64,000 nt of DNA from Cantharellus purpuraceus (taxonomy: Eukaryota; Basidiomycota; Agaricomycetes; Cantharellales; Hydnaceae): assembly GCA_025174535.1 (NCBI GenBank), contig JALBUN010000048.1, positions 1,798,001-1,862,000 on the forward strand, read 5' to 3'. The notes under the pieces are model-generated. The model searched no databases and was not told the DNA's origin. It saw only the letters and a list, made by a program, of their open reading frames with translations. Both the position numbers and the translations under genes were made by a program. Positions 35,598 to 47,066 of this stretch are shown here, in pieces (position 1 is the first letter of the stretch; the number at the start of each line of letters is the position of its first letter).

Positions 35598-37398
35598 TGG
35601 GGCTACTGAGTGTGCAAACAGGACAATTACACAAATGCTTCATGTTGCTGTTTCACCTGATCAGAAGGACTGGGTACATATGCTACCAGGTGTAGAGTTT
35701 GGTTTTAATCATGCTCCTTCAGAAATAACAGGCTACTCTCCATTTTTCCTGAACTATGGTAGCATTCCACCACCTATTCTATGGGGACCATCACTAGATA
35801 TTCTCCCAGGCATAAAACATTTCATGAAGCACCTATGTGATGGACTTGTATGCACTCATGATGCTATCTTAACCCAGTGTGCAAAACAGACTTTCCATGC
35901 AAACAAACATCAATGGGACATTTCATTTTCTATTGGAGACCTAGTGTACATGTCTACAGAGAACCTGAGTCTGGCTAAAGGGCATGCTTGGAAACTGGTA
36001 CCAAAATAAATAGGGCCTTATCAGATTCTAGTGGAAGTGAGTTCCAGAACTACATTTCATGTAGCACTACCACCAGACCTCCTGAGCAGAGGTATCCACC
36101 CCATGTTTCATGCAAGTCTGCTTTGCATTCACATCCCTAACAATGACTGATGATTTCCTGGTCAATTGTATCAGCAAGTAATTGACCTGACAAGCTTACA
36201 AACAGACCATGAGGTTAAGCATATACAATCTCATTTTGGACATGCACAGCACGCTTGATTTGAAATAGAGTGGATCTCTGGTGACAAAACTTGGTTACCT
36301 TTTCAAGATATTAAACACTTGACTGCTTTAGAATCTTATCTTGAAAATGAAGGATTTCACAGCATCAATGGTCTGCCCAGTGGTTCAGGCACTCCTCCAG
36401 ATGAAGTCCGTGATCTGGTTGACTTTCCTGAATATATTCTTGATTCAGATGATAGGCAACACACAAATTTAGCAACAATATGTGTTGATGAACATAGTCA
36501 AAATACTTTCAAAGACTGTCATATTGAACACAATGACTATGCAAAGCACATACACAAGATGGCTCTTGAATCTGAACAACTTGCCAAATTTCACAAGTAC
36601 TTGATATGCCTTAATGATGCTGCATTCACATCATCTTCTCACCCTGGTGCAGCTCCTGATGGGTATGAAGCATGGGCAACTGCCAACAAACATGTGAGGG
36701 ATATCCATGATGCCCATACAAAAGTCACCATGTCCTGCCATCCCAATGATACATTCCAGGATCCAAATGGGAACATCCTATGGCTTCCCAACCATCCTGT
36801 GCCAGCAATGATGCATACCATACCCCCCCCTTACAGTTATCCCACATACATGTCTCCCCCCTCTGCCTCTTCTACAATGATGACCACAGATGAAACTTTC
36901 AAATTACTACAGAAATGCCAAGATTTTGACAAAACACAAGATAGGGAGGACAAGGAACGTGGTTATCAATTCAGAAACTTCTGTGGAAATCTGCATGGCA
37001 GGTTTCCCAACAGGTCCTGGTCCAACTGTGAATATACTCCATACTCAAGGAATGCTCAGCCAAGACACGTCCCATCAATTGAAGATGTCCCAAGCCCATG
37101 AAATGACTGTGATGAGGCAGACAAGCCTGAATCTGCCAAACTTTCAATGGACACACTCACTGCCATCCTTGAGCAGAACCAGGATAAGTTGGATGCAGTG
37201 CATGCAGCTATGGAAGAGTCCATCCAAAACTGCAAGAAGAAGTGTCTCAAGGAGCTTGAGAAAATGATAGCTAATGCTAAGAAGAGTATTGCTGAATGCC
37301 ATGCCAGTAAGAACCACAATACTCATGACTCAGTGCACCCTGGTGTGAGATTATTGGCTCATGCCCTTGCATCTATTTACAGATACACCACAGAATAA
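35598..37398 (+). pseudogene. Element E integrase end, chromodomain-like tail and C-terminal extension
   Basis: The core resumes with G-A-T-E (DDE glutamate) and VEFGFNHAPSEITGYSPFFL. The frame is open from 35635 to 36009. A stop and a diverged segment follow. From about 36240 the motif FEIEWISGDKTWLPF represents the end domain of this Gypsy lineage, running into a 260-codon open frame (36319-37101). The last part (37144-37398) is lysine-rich and predicted helical. The long C-terminal extension after integrase is a lineage feature; its role is unknown. Confidence 0.75.
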
Positions 37399-37727
37399 CC
37401 TGCCCAAGGGCCAAACAGAGGCTCTCAACCAGACAATAGGCCAGCCAAACCTCATCATCAATACCCCGGTGGCCATCCCAGCTGTCACAGATATAGACAT
37501 GCTGCACACACCCCTGAGCATGCACGGGCACAACAATATGACTGAAGGACCTTCCGGTCTTTCTGATATTGGATTTATACTTTAAACAAGGAATGTTGAT
37601 GTTTTTCATTATCTCGAAAGTGCGTTTCACAACCCATGTACAAACATATGCAGAAGTCTTCTATAAAAAATACTTACAAAAACAAATATACAGATTCTCT
37701 GTTCTCTTTGAGAACAGGGAGGGCGAG

Positions 37728-37941
37728 TGTAAGGAGCCGGTCTTGACCGGAAACGGAGTACAATACTATGTCCAACCAAACATTACACTGAAACAAGGGT
37801 TGAAACTTCGTATGGCATATAAGTAGATAGATAGATACATGTACAAAAAAGAGACTTCTTGGACCTCAATACAACTTGGTAGTTGACTGGTCCCCTGGCT
37901 ACTTCTAAGTCTATTCGAAGTCCGAACTCATTCTTCTTACA
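37728..37941 (+). repeat. Element E 3' LTR
   Basis: 214 bp, starting TGTAAGGAGCCGG and ending CTTCTTACA, preceded by the polypurine tract AGGGAGGGCGAG. Richer in CG than the 5' copy. Confidence 0.9.
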
Positions 37942-40730
37942 GTATTCTTCCAAACCATCTAAGACGACGACTTGTATATATTTCTCAATGCGGTGCAGGG
38001 TCTGGCAGACATAGTGGGTGGCTTTGGGAAGGTATTGCGGGGTGTTTAGGTGTATTTGGGCATGACAGGGGACAAAGGGTCAGGAGCGGCTGGCCTTGGT
38101 GGTGGTCATGGAACGGCGATGACGAAACAGGAATTAGTTGCACGTATCAGGGTGGTGAGGCATGATACTGTTGTGAGTCAATATGGAGGAGCATTGGGGT
38201 TATATGACATGTATTGACTTGCATTGATCTCGCTTTTGCCATGATGCTGATATTGCTTCTACAGTATTCCCAATAGACATGTTAGTTCCACCCCTTCTAA
38301 CCATCCTTGTGTCGTCACTCTTTCCCACAGCACTCAGAACATCGGTGCTTTGATTCCCGCCCAATGTGTAACAACTAATGCATGAGCTCTACACGTATAC
38401 ACGTCGAGGTTGGTGGATTCCAGCGTTGAGTTGATCCAACTCGAAAGCGTCACCGCTAAACGTGCGCTCACTAAGCCCAATAACGACGAGGCCTCTTACG
38501 CAACAAAAACAGCAGTGCACCCAATGATGACAGTGCAGATGCAGACCACACGGACCTCAAAGTGGCCTGTGGCAGCTCCGGACCTCATGGATTTGAATCC
38601 CACGATGAAGAGCACGAAAGCGGCGTCTACGTCAGACAATGCTGCAATTTCTCTTGCAGCTGTTGCACATGCACATGGGGTACTCCATTCATCATCTTTG
38701 ACGAACATGATAGAACCATATTTCGTGTAGACGTAGCGTCGTGTTAAAAGACACCTTGCCTGATGAAGAAAAGGCTATCAGTGCCCAACCTCTACAATGA
38801 GGATCCTAGCTATCAATATTGGGATACTTACCTGCATGGGGTAATTCGCCACATTCATTACACGTCCACAATTCTTCTGCTGGCACACTGTTTGCCAGAA
38901 ACATGACACTTGCTTTGCACTTGTCAATTATGTCCTTCTGTGGTAAGAACATGCATCGAGGTAAGGACAATATAATTTCTGAGGATCATAGGTAGGCCGT
39001 GGGATGTGAGGACGTTGCAAAGTTCTGAGGTAGAAGATGGTTGATGGGCTGGTGGTCTACATGCATCGTGGCCATATGAATGTCTCACGACCGTGAAGAC
39101 GACCATGCTAGTAAAGAAGCCAACTACCACGAGATCAAGCTAGAGCCGACATCGCATACGTGCCATCCATGAACTATCGAGTATAGTGTAGGCAGTAGAC
39201 GTACGGACAAGTCATTAGTAACATGCTCTCCGGTCCTGAGGTGAATTGAAACACAAATGCGTCGTCCCCTTTTATTGACCATCGTCACAAATGGCAGTGC
39301 CACAAACAAGAAACAGAGGGTCGACCCGAATAAGCTCGCAGCCTGGACCAGCAGCCTCTTGAGCACCCTCTGAGGCACTCCGAGATCTTTTGTGACTCAC
39401 CCAGAACACACATGTACATCCAACCTAAACACGCGGTAGCCCGAGAAAACCCGCACAAGGGAGGCCCCATCTGGCAATCAACATGTGTGTGTATCGGTGA
39501 CAGAAAGGCGCGAGGGCGACGGCATTTGGGTCATCGATCATTGCCGTGGGTGCGGGTTTAATAAGAGACCAAGTTAATAGCCCCTGGTGCTGAAGCGAGG
39601 TACAGACAAGACGTGGCAAGCGTTGACTGTGTCCAGCTTATGTGAAGCACGGCACGAACGGCGACCTGCCACGGTGTCGCCTTGTCGATCAGAGCGGGAC
39701 CTCGGGAAGACTCCGGCAGCTTAAAACGTTCTGTCCCAATCGCCTACCATATAACAACCACCCATCGGCCAGGTATTTCAGGCAGGGCGCTAACTGGCAC
39801 CACCGCCCTTTCCCACTACCACTTTTTCATATCCCTTCTCCCTCTTTTTCCTTGTCGCCTTGTACGATGGTGGCACCAATGCGCGTGCCCTCGTGCTCGA
39901 CAGAGACATGCGTGCGCTGGCTTACACGGTGCTGGTTCGGGAGTCCCGAGAGACCGACTCGGGCGAGCGCAGAGCCATAGCTATACCGCGCTTTTCTCCT
40001 CCACAGTTCCACTCCATTCGCAGTCCCCATCCTCTTCGTCTTCTTCTTCTTCTGTGGCTCGACGTCCGTATGAAGCATCGCTGTGATACGATTGTTGTTG
40101 AGAATGCCGCTGGATGGGGCCCACGCACGATCGTTGATGTGTGTCCCCCACACGTGGGCTCATCAACCGTTGTTCACGGCCATGCTCCCTATCGACAGTC
40201 TCCCTCCGCACTACCCATAGCATTCATTGTGCAAACGACGAGTCTACGCTCGAGTGCAACACCTTTTGCGATACGCCTTATCTCCATGCACACCCTGTCC
40301 TGACACGTCTCTCTTTCACGTCTTTGAGTAGGCCTGCGATGAATGTATGTTGACTTAACTGTGCATCGAGTTTGTCGCCGCCATCGGGCAGCATACTAGT
40401 GCAATGAGACGTGGGTGCCACATCGGTGGGTGGGTGCCACGCACGGACCACCCCGTCGAGTCAATTCGCGTGTTGGGTCATCGTCCACAATCGTGCCAAG
40501 TATCAGAACGTGCTTGTCGACGTGCTATGAGCTCGTACACCATGCCCCTCGACGGGCACTTGTCGACCACCCGACGACAAAGCCGCTTTTCTAGCATCTG
40601 TTGACGTGCTGGTTTTTTCCCACTTGACTGGGCTGGCTGTCCACCTTGACGACAAGCCGCCATGTAAGCATCCAGCAACAGTGGATGACAGGAGAACCTC
40701 CACGTTGCATCGGGTGAATCCGCTTGGACG
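37942..40730. other. Transposon-poor region, no assignable gene
   Basis: Composition is more GC-rich and balanced than in the transposons. On the minus strand, frames at 39124-39378, 38924-39130 and 38496-38708 contain hydrophobic stretches, and a GTGAGT donor stands at about 39395. They could be exons of a membrane protein, but no family signature was seen and I could not join them. The remaining frames look random. Confidence 0.35.
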
Positions 40731-40734
40731 TTAA

Positions 40735-41640
40735 TCACGCCTGTCCATGGCTTGGTGTTCATTCTATCCATAGGAACATGTGTCGGCTCACATTAACACA
40801 GCACCAGCGAGACGATGATCGACTGGTTGACGGGTTGTATCTGGTGTGCGCGTCAGCGATACGTTCCTTCCGTACGCGTTTTCATATAGCACCATTTAAA
40901 TATACTCATCTCGTCACATCAACCATCGACAACATCGAGGATCAGACTCTACGTCGACAAAACGCTTCAGATATAACCATATGCCCGTTCTTCATCGTGA
41001 CAATAACATCAATTGGAGCTTGGCGCATTGTCAAAAGAAGCAAACACACTCACGGGATAGAGTGCATGGACGACCAACAACGTTGTTTTGGTTTAGAAGC
41101 TCGGCGACGAGCGTGTCTGGTATGCGCAGTAAGAGAGATATTCCTTCGATACACATTTTATATTGCTCACCGTTTAAATATGCCTATTTGTTTCGTCAGC
41201 CGTCGACAGCGTCAAGGATTAAACAAGGAAAGGGTCGGATCTAAGCATGGATCCGCTCTTCATTGTGACAACAACACGTCAATTGAGAGTTGACGCACTG
41301 TCCAAAGAAACAAACTCACGGGATAGAGTGCATGGAGCAATCTTTGTTTGAGAGGCTCTGCGACGGCCATGTCTGGTGTGCACAGTAAGACATACAGTCC
41401 TTTAACCCACGTTTCATATTGCTCACCATTTGAATATGCCTATTTTGTTTCGTCAGCTGTTGACAGCGTCGAGGAATGAAACTTTGACAAGAAGCGTTAG
41501 GTCTAAGCATATCTGTTCTTCATCATGACAACACGTCAATTGAGATTTGGGGGGCATTGTCAAAAGAACAAATGCAAACACTTACCGGACAGAGTGCACG
41601 GACACCAGCAACGTCTTTCACTCGTTCAATCATCAAAGGA
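40735..41640. repeat. Diverged tandem repeat, unit ~265 bp, about three copies
   Basis: Marker segments recur in order. TCTGGTGTGCGCG-like sequence is at 40840, 41116 and 41372; TTTAAATAT-like at about 40896, 41171 and 41430; TTCATCGTGACAA-like at 40991, 41258 and 41519. Spacings are 256-276 bp. Units differ by many substitutions and small indels. Frames run through the repeats, but none is clearly conserved. Confidence 0.7.
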
Positions 41641-41989
41641 AGGAAGGCTTCGCTTTTCTGACATTCCGAGTCCTCCGAGTCAAGTTTCAGGCTTTGGGGG
41701 ATCGCAACGTCGGAGAAACCATGCCTTGACTGTCTGACTTGACTGTCTGACTGTCTGACACTTGCCTCGTCCGTCCATCGATTGTCTGGCGAGAATTTGT
41801 CTGCTAAACCAGCTTGGATGGCATGCGTTATTCACCTTCGTAGTCTTGAGCCATCGAGCTGCGCAGAATATGAATACTGTTGATCAGTTGTTTTTCTTCA
41901 GAAACATCCACCGTCCCTGATTCATAATCCCACACCCAATGGCTAGCGTATCAAGTTAAGCAGACTGTCGTCATCTCAATCGCGTGTCC

Positions 41990-43020
41990 TTTTCCAGACT
42001 CGTAAGACTCACGATTTACACCCGACATGCTCCCAGTCCCTGACATGTATGGATACTATCATAACTCAATCACAAATTCCGTCAAGACTTACTAGACTCA
42101 CACCTTGCATTCAAACCACCAGTCTTTCATGTCTGGCAAGATGATAACCGGGACAACAGTCCTGCTGCAGATCCTCAAGCTACGCATACAATCGTCAACT
42201 CGGTCATATATTCTGTGCAAACCTATAAGACTCACGACTTGCATCCAACTTCCCAATCCGTCACACGTGTCTCCCAAAGCATCCCACAACGCATTCCCAC
42301 CATTGTCACATCGTTGATGTTCAGGCTACAAAGGTGGATAATATCCTCAGCTGAAGGTCCTTTCTAAAACCGGATGACTCACCACTTGTGTCTAACCTCG
42401 TTCCCAGTCACGTCGATACCCCATTGCCAGCAGAACGTCTATAAGTCATCGGAGCTTCAAGTAACAGGTAATGTGAATACCTCAGTGGCATGTCGTGAGA
42501 CTTACGGCTTGTAATTTCAGTCCTGCTATAATGAAGAGACTCATGACTTGCGTTCATTCGTCCCAGTCACGTATCCATGTCACCACACCATGAGAACAGA
42601 ATGGGGGCCTTCTTCATGTCTTCACCACCCTGGAAAAGGATCGCAGAGCATGCTCGTATCTTGAATATCCACGCTACATTGATTGTTAGTATGCTCTATC
42701 GTGTATCATCTCTGGAGACGTGACGCTCACCGCTCCATTTCTGACCTTCACCGGTGTCAATGTATGGGGAGCCTTGTCTCAAATCGCCTCCGCCATCGCC
42801 CTTATCCATATCGTCACCTTTGAAGGAGAAAGGGTAGCTGGGCTGGTGTGTGCTACGACCGGAGAAGGTGTCTGTCGACCGATGACCATGAGAGAGGATA
42901 GATCTAATAACGCATATAGTTTGACTTGGGTTAAGTGAAAGAGCAACAAGTGAAACTATACCTGAAGCACTCACCTACTTCTCATGTGGTTTCAGTATGG
43001 ATGTTTCTGCAAACGGCAGG
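41990..43020 (-). other. Unrecognised exon-like blocks with recurring splice donors
   Basis: On the minus strand a block ending in ...GEGQKWS is followed by a 58-nt intron candidate (GTGAGC...AATGTAG, 42730-42673) and a continuing frame of about 35 codons (42672-42570). Further along, a motif encoding D-W-(E/D)-x-x-(G)-C-K is repeatedly followed by GTGAGT (near 42005, 42092, 42228, 42375; degenerate near 42500 and 42541). This looks like a decayed gene with duplicated small exons. I do not recognise the protein. Confidence 0.3.
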
Positions 43021-44884
43021 ATAGGTGTCTCTGGCCACGGGGATCGCAAGTGTCCCGGCACGGGGGGGTTGGTTCACCCAGAATGAGAGTGGGAGGTTGG
43101 GCGCCGTTCTCCATGTCGTTCCCCCCGTCGTTGGATAACAACCGTGCCATAGGGATGAAGGTTTTTTTCAAGTATACGCGCTCGGGAAGGAGGGGGGGTG
43201 TCACTGGACCGGATAACCGCCCTTCTGGATCTCCGAATTTCGCCGTGCCTCTCGGCTCTCACATTTTGGTGCTGCCTAGCATTAGTGTTCCCTGTCGTTG
43301 CACCCTGCCACTGGACTCGCCATAGATACATCTGTTCAACGCTCTTCGGTCCATGTCTTCCTCTTCCAGCTTCAACCCTAGGCTACTCCAGCCATGCTCA
43401 CAGTGCTCCAATCGCTCGTCCTTTCCAGCCAACCCTCGCCTCGGCATCCGGAGTCACGGGGGAAGATGCGGGGGGCAATGACCGCTTCTTACTGACAAGA
43501 TCGATTCGTCCTGTTTTGTGTATACGCGGTCAGATCATTATTATTGGCAGGCCTTTCTGATCGTCGTGCATTATTTTCAGCAACGGCAGCTGCAGCTGTA
43601 CTTTATTCTTTTGAGAACACCCACCTGCACGCTCTGGCTTACCACAGTCTCTTACAAGGAGGGTAGTTGATCCAAGCCATTTCGAAGACATCGATATTTC
43701 AATATCGGGTCATCTCTTGTCGTTCGCACACCATTTTTCGAGCTTGTGGCCTTGGTGGTCCTATTGCTGTCGGTCTGGCTATTCAATCAGGAGTAGAGGC
43801 TTCAGCTTTGCGTGTATGCTGGCGTCCGTTCTTCATTGGCCTTGTGTACTCGCTTTTGTCAAATATTCACCAGGAATGTGGGGGTGAACGGTTTGTGCAT
43901 TCCGGGATATTGTTACTATATTATGGAGAACATTGCTGTATGCTTACTCTATTCTTCTAGGTCAAAGGCAACGTTGCAAGACAGGACGATGAATGCCCGT
44001 TCCCAAAGCTCCGATGCAAAACTTTTTAACAACTTGAGCGCAACCCGAACGAGTTTGCAGTCATCTCATCAATAGGCAACGTGTGGCATCCAATCATTGT
44101 CTCGCTTGCAAACACGCATGGACTTCAGGGATCGAGATGATTCCCATAACACTACGTGTTTCCCGGGAAAAAGTTTCGATGTCAGGCACGGTGTTGACGT
44201 GTACCTGTTGATTTATATGTTCATGTAAATCATACCTTAGTAGGTCAGTCCGCTCAATGTCAGATAATGCGGTCGACCTAAATAACCCATACAGCCGCAC
44301 GTGTAGCGCTGTGTCCCTCCAGTAGGAGATTTTGATATTTACTCCGGTTAATTTGACGCGAGGTTGGATCAGCTGCAGAGGTCAATTGGGGGCCACCCTA
44401 CCTCTAAATGTCTATGTGAGGCATCAGAGCGTCAGAGCACCAATTGTTGTAGTGGGCCACATCGGCACTTGCAGTGTTGATGTTATCCCCAACGCAATTC
44501 ATCTATAGTACTGTTGGCAATGAGTTCAAATCACCTGTTTGCTATTTCATAGTTGAAGGCTGCTGCTTTCTTTTTTTTTTTTTTGATTTTCTGTTTCAAT
44601 GGTCTCGATCACTTTGCGGGTCTCTCCGACTCTGTTCCATCTAGTGGCAGGGGCATTGTGTGCTACGACTGCATAAGTGTGCTGGGATGGTCGCATTTAT
44701 GTCAATCCCCTTAATCCATTCATCGGAGTGTGCCCTAGTCGTATTGGCATCGTCCTTGATAGAATCAGGTTACGACAGCGCATGACTTCAGTCGGTACGA
44801 AACCCAACTTTGCGTGACTAGAGACTTGGGACTGGAAATACCCATACTTTTAAAGATCACATGTTTCGTAAATAACTATCCAAT
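43021..44884. other. Spacer without recognisable gene
   Basis: It contains a T-run at 44573-44584 and scattered short frames, with no transposon similarity and no assignable product. Confidence 0.4.
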
Positions 44885-45914
44885 TCAATGCACCTTCACC
44901 ATACTCCAAACTCCTTCCCATCCTGGCTGTTCCACTGGTGTTCCGTTTTCGCGCCATCTACCTACCAGGTTCTGGTTGCCATGGATGTAACCACTAAAGA
45001 GCAGCGAAGGATCTGGCTCCGTCTAGGCATAGAGAACGTGCAGCATAAGCAACATGTTCTTAGGAACCAAAAACCACGTACAGCCACACTAACAAGCGCC
45101 ACAAGACCGTCCCAGTCCCTCACACGCCCATAGTATTTCTTGTAAACCCAAACATCGCCAAGCTTATCATCTGTCTGAAGTTATAGAGAATGTGAGAATG
45201 TTATTTGTTGGCGCATGTTGTTTCACACACCCTAGCCGTTAGGATGATGTCGTATACTCCATAGCCAAACGGTCCAGTACGTTCGAACTCTTTATCAAGT
45301 GCGCGTTTCGCCAATTCAAAAGGGTCATAGATGTTGTAGGTCGATGCTCGTACGTTGCTGTTGGAAAATCTGGGTTTGAAGTACAGATGGCCCTGTCCCA
45401 GTCATCAGTGGCGAATAGTCGGATGGCAGAAAGCACGTACCGGAGTTTCGGTCATGAGTACACCTTCAGGCAGCCATGCTTTGAATATACCTTCACCATT
45501 CACATCATTGAATCCAATCGTCTGATTCGAATCGTATTGGTGATATTCACTGCATCAAGTATGCGATAATGCTCATCTAAGTGCAGCGCGTCAATACTCA
45601 CCGAACATGAAACTGCATCGGCCAGGAGTACACGTGCATTCCAGCTTCTACAGCAGTTGTCCAAGGACGTGAGGTCAAGGTAGCATCAAACGGTGCCTCA
45701 GGTATTTCCTTGAAATAAACATTGGTCAAGGCGATGATCACAACTTTGAGATAAACCAATGCACAAATAGGCGACCGACCCAAGTGCCTGCCAGCATTCC
45801 GGGAGTGAATACACGCTTGATCATCGGCTGGGTCCACAGATTATAGAAAGTTATCAGGCAATGCCAGTCGTGCTCGAAATCATCCCCATGACCCTCAGAG
45901 ATCCCGCTGCGAGT
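44885..45914 (-). pseudogene. F-box-family protein, C-terminal exons, cut off by an LTR fragment
   Basis: Five exons can be joined in frame with canonical introns: A (from 45914 to 45602), B 45549-45441, C 45392-45231, D 45174-45081, E 45022-44885. Introns are 46-59 nt with GTGAGT, GTACGT, GTGTGT and GTACGT donors and CAG/TAG acceptors. The joined protein shows the conserved C-terminal blocks of a large Agaricomycete F-box-protein family: LWTQPMIKRVFTPGMLAG, GIFKAWLPEG, YYGRVRDWDGLVALV, and IHGNQNLVGRW close to the end. Inside exon A one further intron near 45730 is likely. The N-terminal part with the F-box itself is missing. A fragment of an A-family LTR begins at 45917. The exons are clean, so truncation is recent relative to decay. 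Family proteins are presumed SCF ubiquitin-ligase adaptors. Confidence 0.72.
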
Positions 45915-45916
45915 CA

Positions 45917-46066
45917 TGCTGATGCATCAGTGGAACCAGAGATGGATGGGTGGAGTTGTGATGATGATTGGAAGGACTACAGGAGATGTACAGTTTCCAA
46001 ATGGAGTATAGATTTCATATGCATGGGGATCTGGGGGATTGGACAGGGATCTGGGTGTTAATGAAT
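45917..46066 (-). repeat. A-family LTR fragment next to the F-box gene
   Basis: TGCTGATGCATCAG...GGTGTTAATGAATATA is the reverse complement of the first ~150 bp of the A LTR, with an internal deletion. Both ends are truncated and no TSD is visible. Confidence 0.8.
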
Positions 46067-46094
46067 ATAATCCTAGCCTTTTAGGGCTGAACTT

Positions 46095-46455
46095 GAAAAT
46101 TCTTATTGAGAATTTTCTCTCAGTGACTATGTCATGTGGGCATGACATGATTAATTATCACTTACACCTTTCATGCTACCATGAGTAGCACAAAGATAAA
46201 CTGCTCCCTATGAGAGCAGTTTTCATTGCTATCAAGCTGCCTATTATCATGGCAGCTCTATTCCCCTCTAGGAACTACCATTATTCGAGGTAGTTCCTCC
46301 TCTCCTTGTTGAGCTACTGTCATTGATGGTAGCTCCTTATCGCATTCTGTTAGGAGCTATCATTTATCCTTGGTAGCTCCATTTCTTCCCCCTTGAGCCC
46401 CATTAGATCTTTGGGGCTCCACCTCTCCAAGAACTACTGTCTATGAGGTAGTTCT
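46095..46455. other. Array of ten consecutive short hairpins
   Basis: Perfect stems, in order: 46095-46103/46109-46117 (9 bp, GAAAATTCT), 46129-46136/46141-46148 (8), 46174-46179/46185-46190 (6), 46198-46206/46214-46222 (9), 46235-46241/46251-46257 (7), 46270-46279/46289-46298 (10, AGGAACTACC), 46311-46317/46329-46335 (7), 46353-46361/46372-46380 (9 with one G-T), 46395-46401/46413-46419 (7), 46430-46437/46448-46455 (8). Loops are 4-11 nt. Several stems share the core GAACTAC/GAGCTAC, others not. It lies at the start of the presumed 5' LTR/leader of element D. Confidence 0.85.
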
Positions 46456-47066
46456 CATGCTCAAGTCACCCCTCAAACACCCATCGGATTATTCTCCTAT
46501 ATTTCTTTTATATTTTATTTCATCATTTTTCCCCTATTGGCTCCACCCCCATTTCATTTTTATCACAAGTTTCTTTCCCATGTTTCAAGTAATTCAGGAC
46601 TTTTATCACATGTTCTAAGGACACATATCTTGTAAAAAATGCTTAGCTAGATATGAAATGGACCAGAGAATTTTCTCCCACTTGTTTTTGTTGACTGTGT
46701 CTGAACTAATCGTTTCTGGAATAACTCCAGAACGAACTTGAATTTCTTCAAGCCTTTGCATAATCTTCTAAATTATTGCAACATCTATTCGAATCCCAGT
46801 TTTCGAAGCCTAAGCTCCACTGGTTGATTTTCTATTAAGCATTTACTCTCATTCGAGTCATCTGCTCCTGATCCCTGCTCAAATTGTCAATATCTAGACG
46901 AGGACTACACCGAATCTGATCAAACTTCGTACGAGGATACTCCCAAGATATATCTTCAATTCGACTATGCATACACTCAGTTCCCATCACTCCCTCTGTC
47001 ATTATTCGAAATCTACTCTCCACACCCCCCCAGCAAGGTGAAGTTTTCAACAGTGAGGAGCATTGG
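46130..47066 (+). repeat. Presumed 5' LTR and leader of element D
   Basis: It starts TGTCATGTGGGCATGACATG, a palindromic LTR-like beginning, and is pyrimidine-rich with AT-rich TATATTTCTTTTATATTTTATT in the middle. More hairpins occur at 46714-46732 (TTCTGGA, 7 bp) and 46737-46752 (CTTGAA, 6 bp). No second copy lies in the window to prove LTR status. The sequence stops at the inverted chromovirus fragment at 47067. Confidence 0.4.

Larger units (their letters stand above)
5819..37941 (+). mobile_element. Old Ty3/Gypsy element E, exploded by nested insertions
   Basis: Two direct LTR copies (5819-6020 and 37728-37941) bound a gag-pol whose pieces run in order across 32 kb. These are gag 6125-8277, protease/RT 9019-10522, RNase H 23542-23820, integrase zinc finger up to 25238, integrase core 34667-35056, and integrase end plus chromodomain-like tail 35598-37398. 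Between the pieces lie chromovirus A1/A2, a solo LTR, chromovirus B and another solo LTR. Every reading frame is interrupted and the element is dead. The flanks CCCAC (5814-5818) and GTATT (37942-37946) do not match, so no target duplication survives, or the two LTRs come from recombined elements. Confidence 0.85.

Noticed and set aside
39642..40303. Overlapping frames of 110-147 codons in GC-rich sequence
   Set aside because: Frames on both strands overlap with arginine/serine-rich low-complexity translations, typical of chance openness in GC-rich DNA.
40724..41293. 189-codon plus-strand frame as a gene
   Set aside because: It runs through the ~265-bp tandem repeat, lacks any recognisable domain, and is not kept open in the third unit.
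46095..46455. CRISPR-like array
   Set aside because: The inverted repeats are not direct repeats with spacers, arm sequences differ, and the window is clearly fungal.
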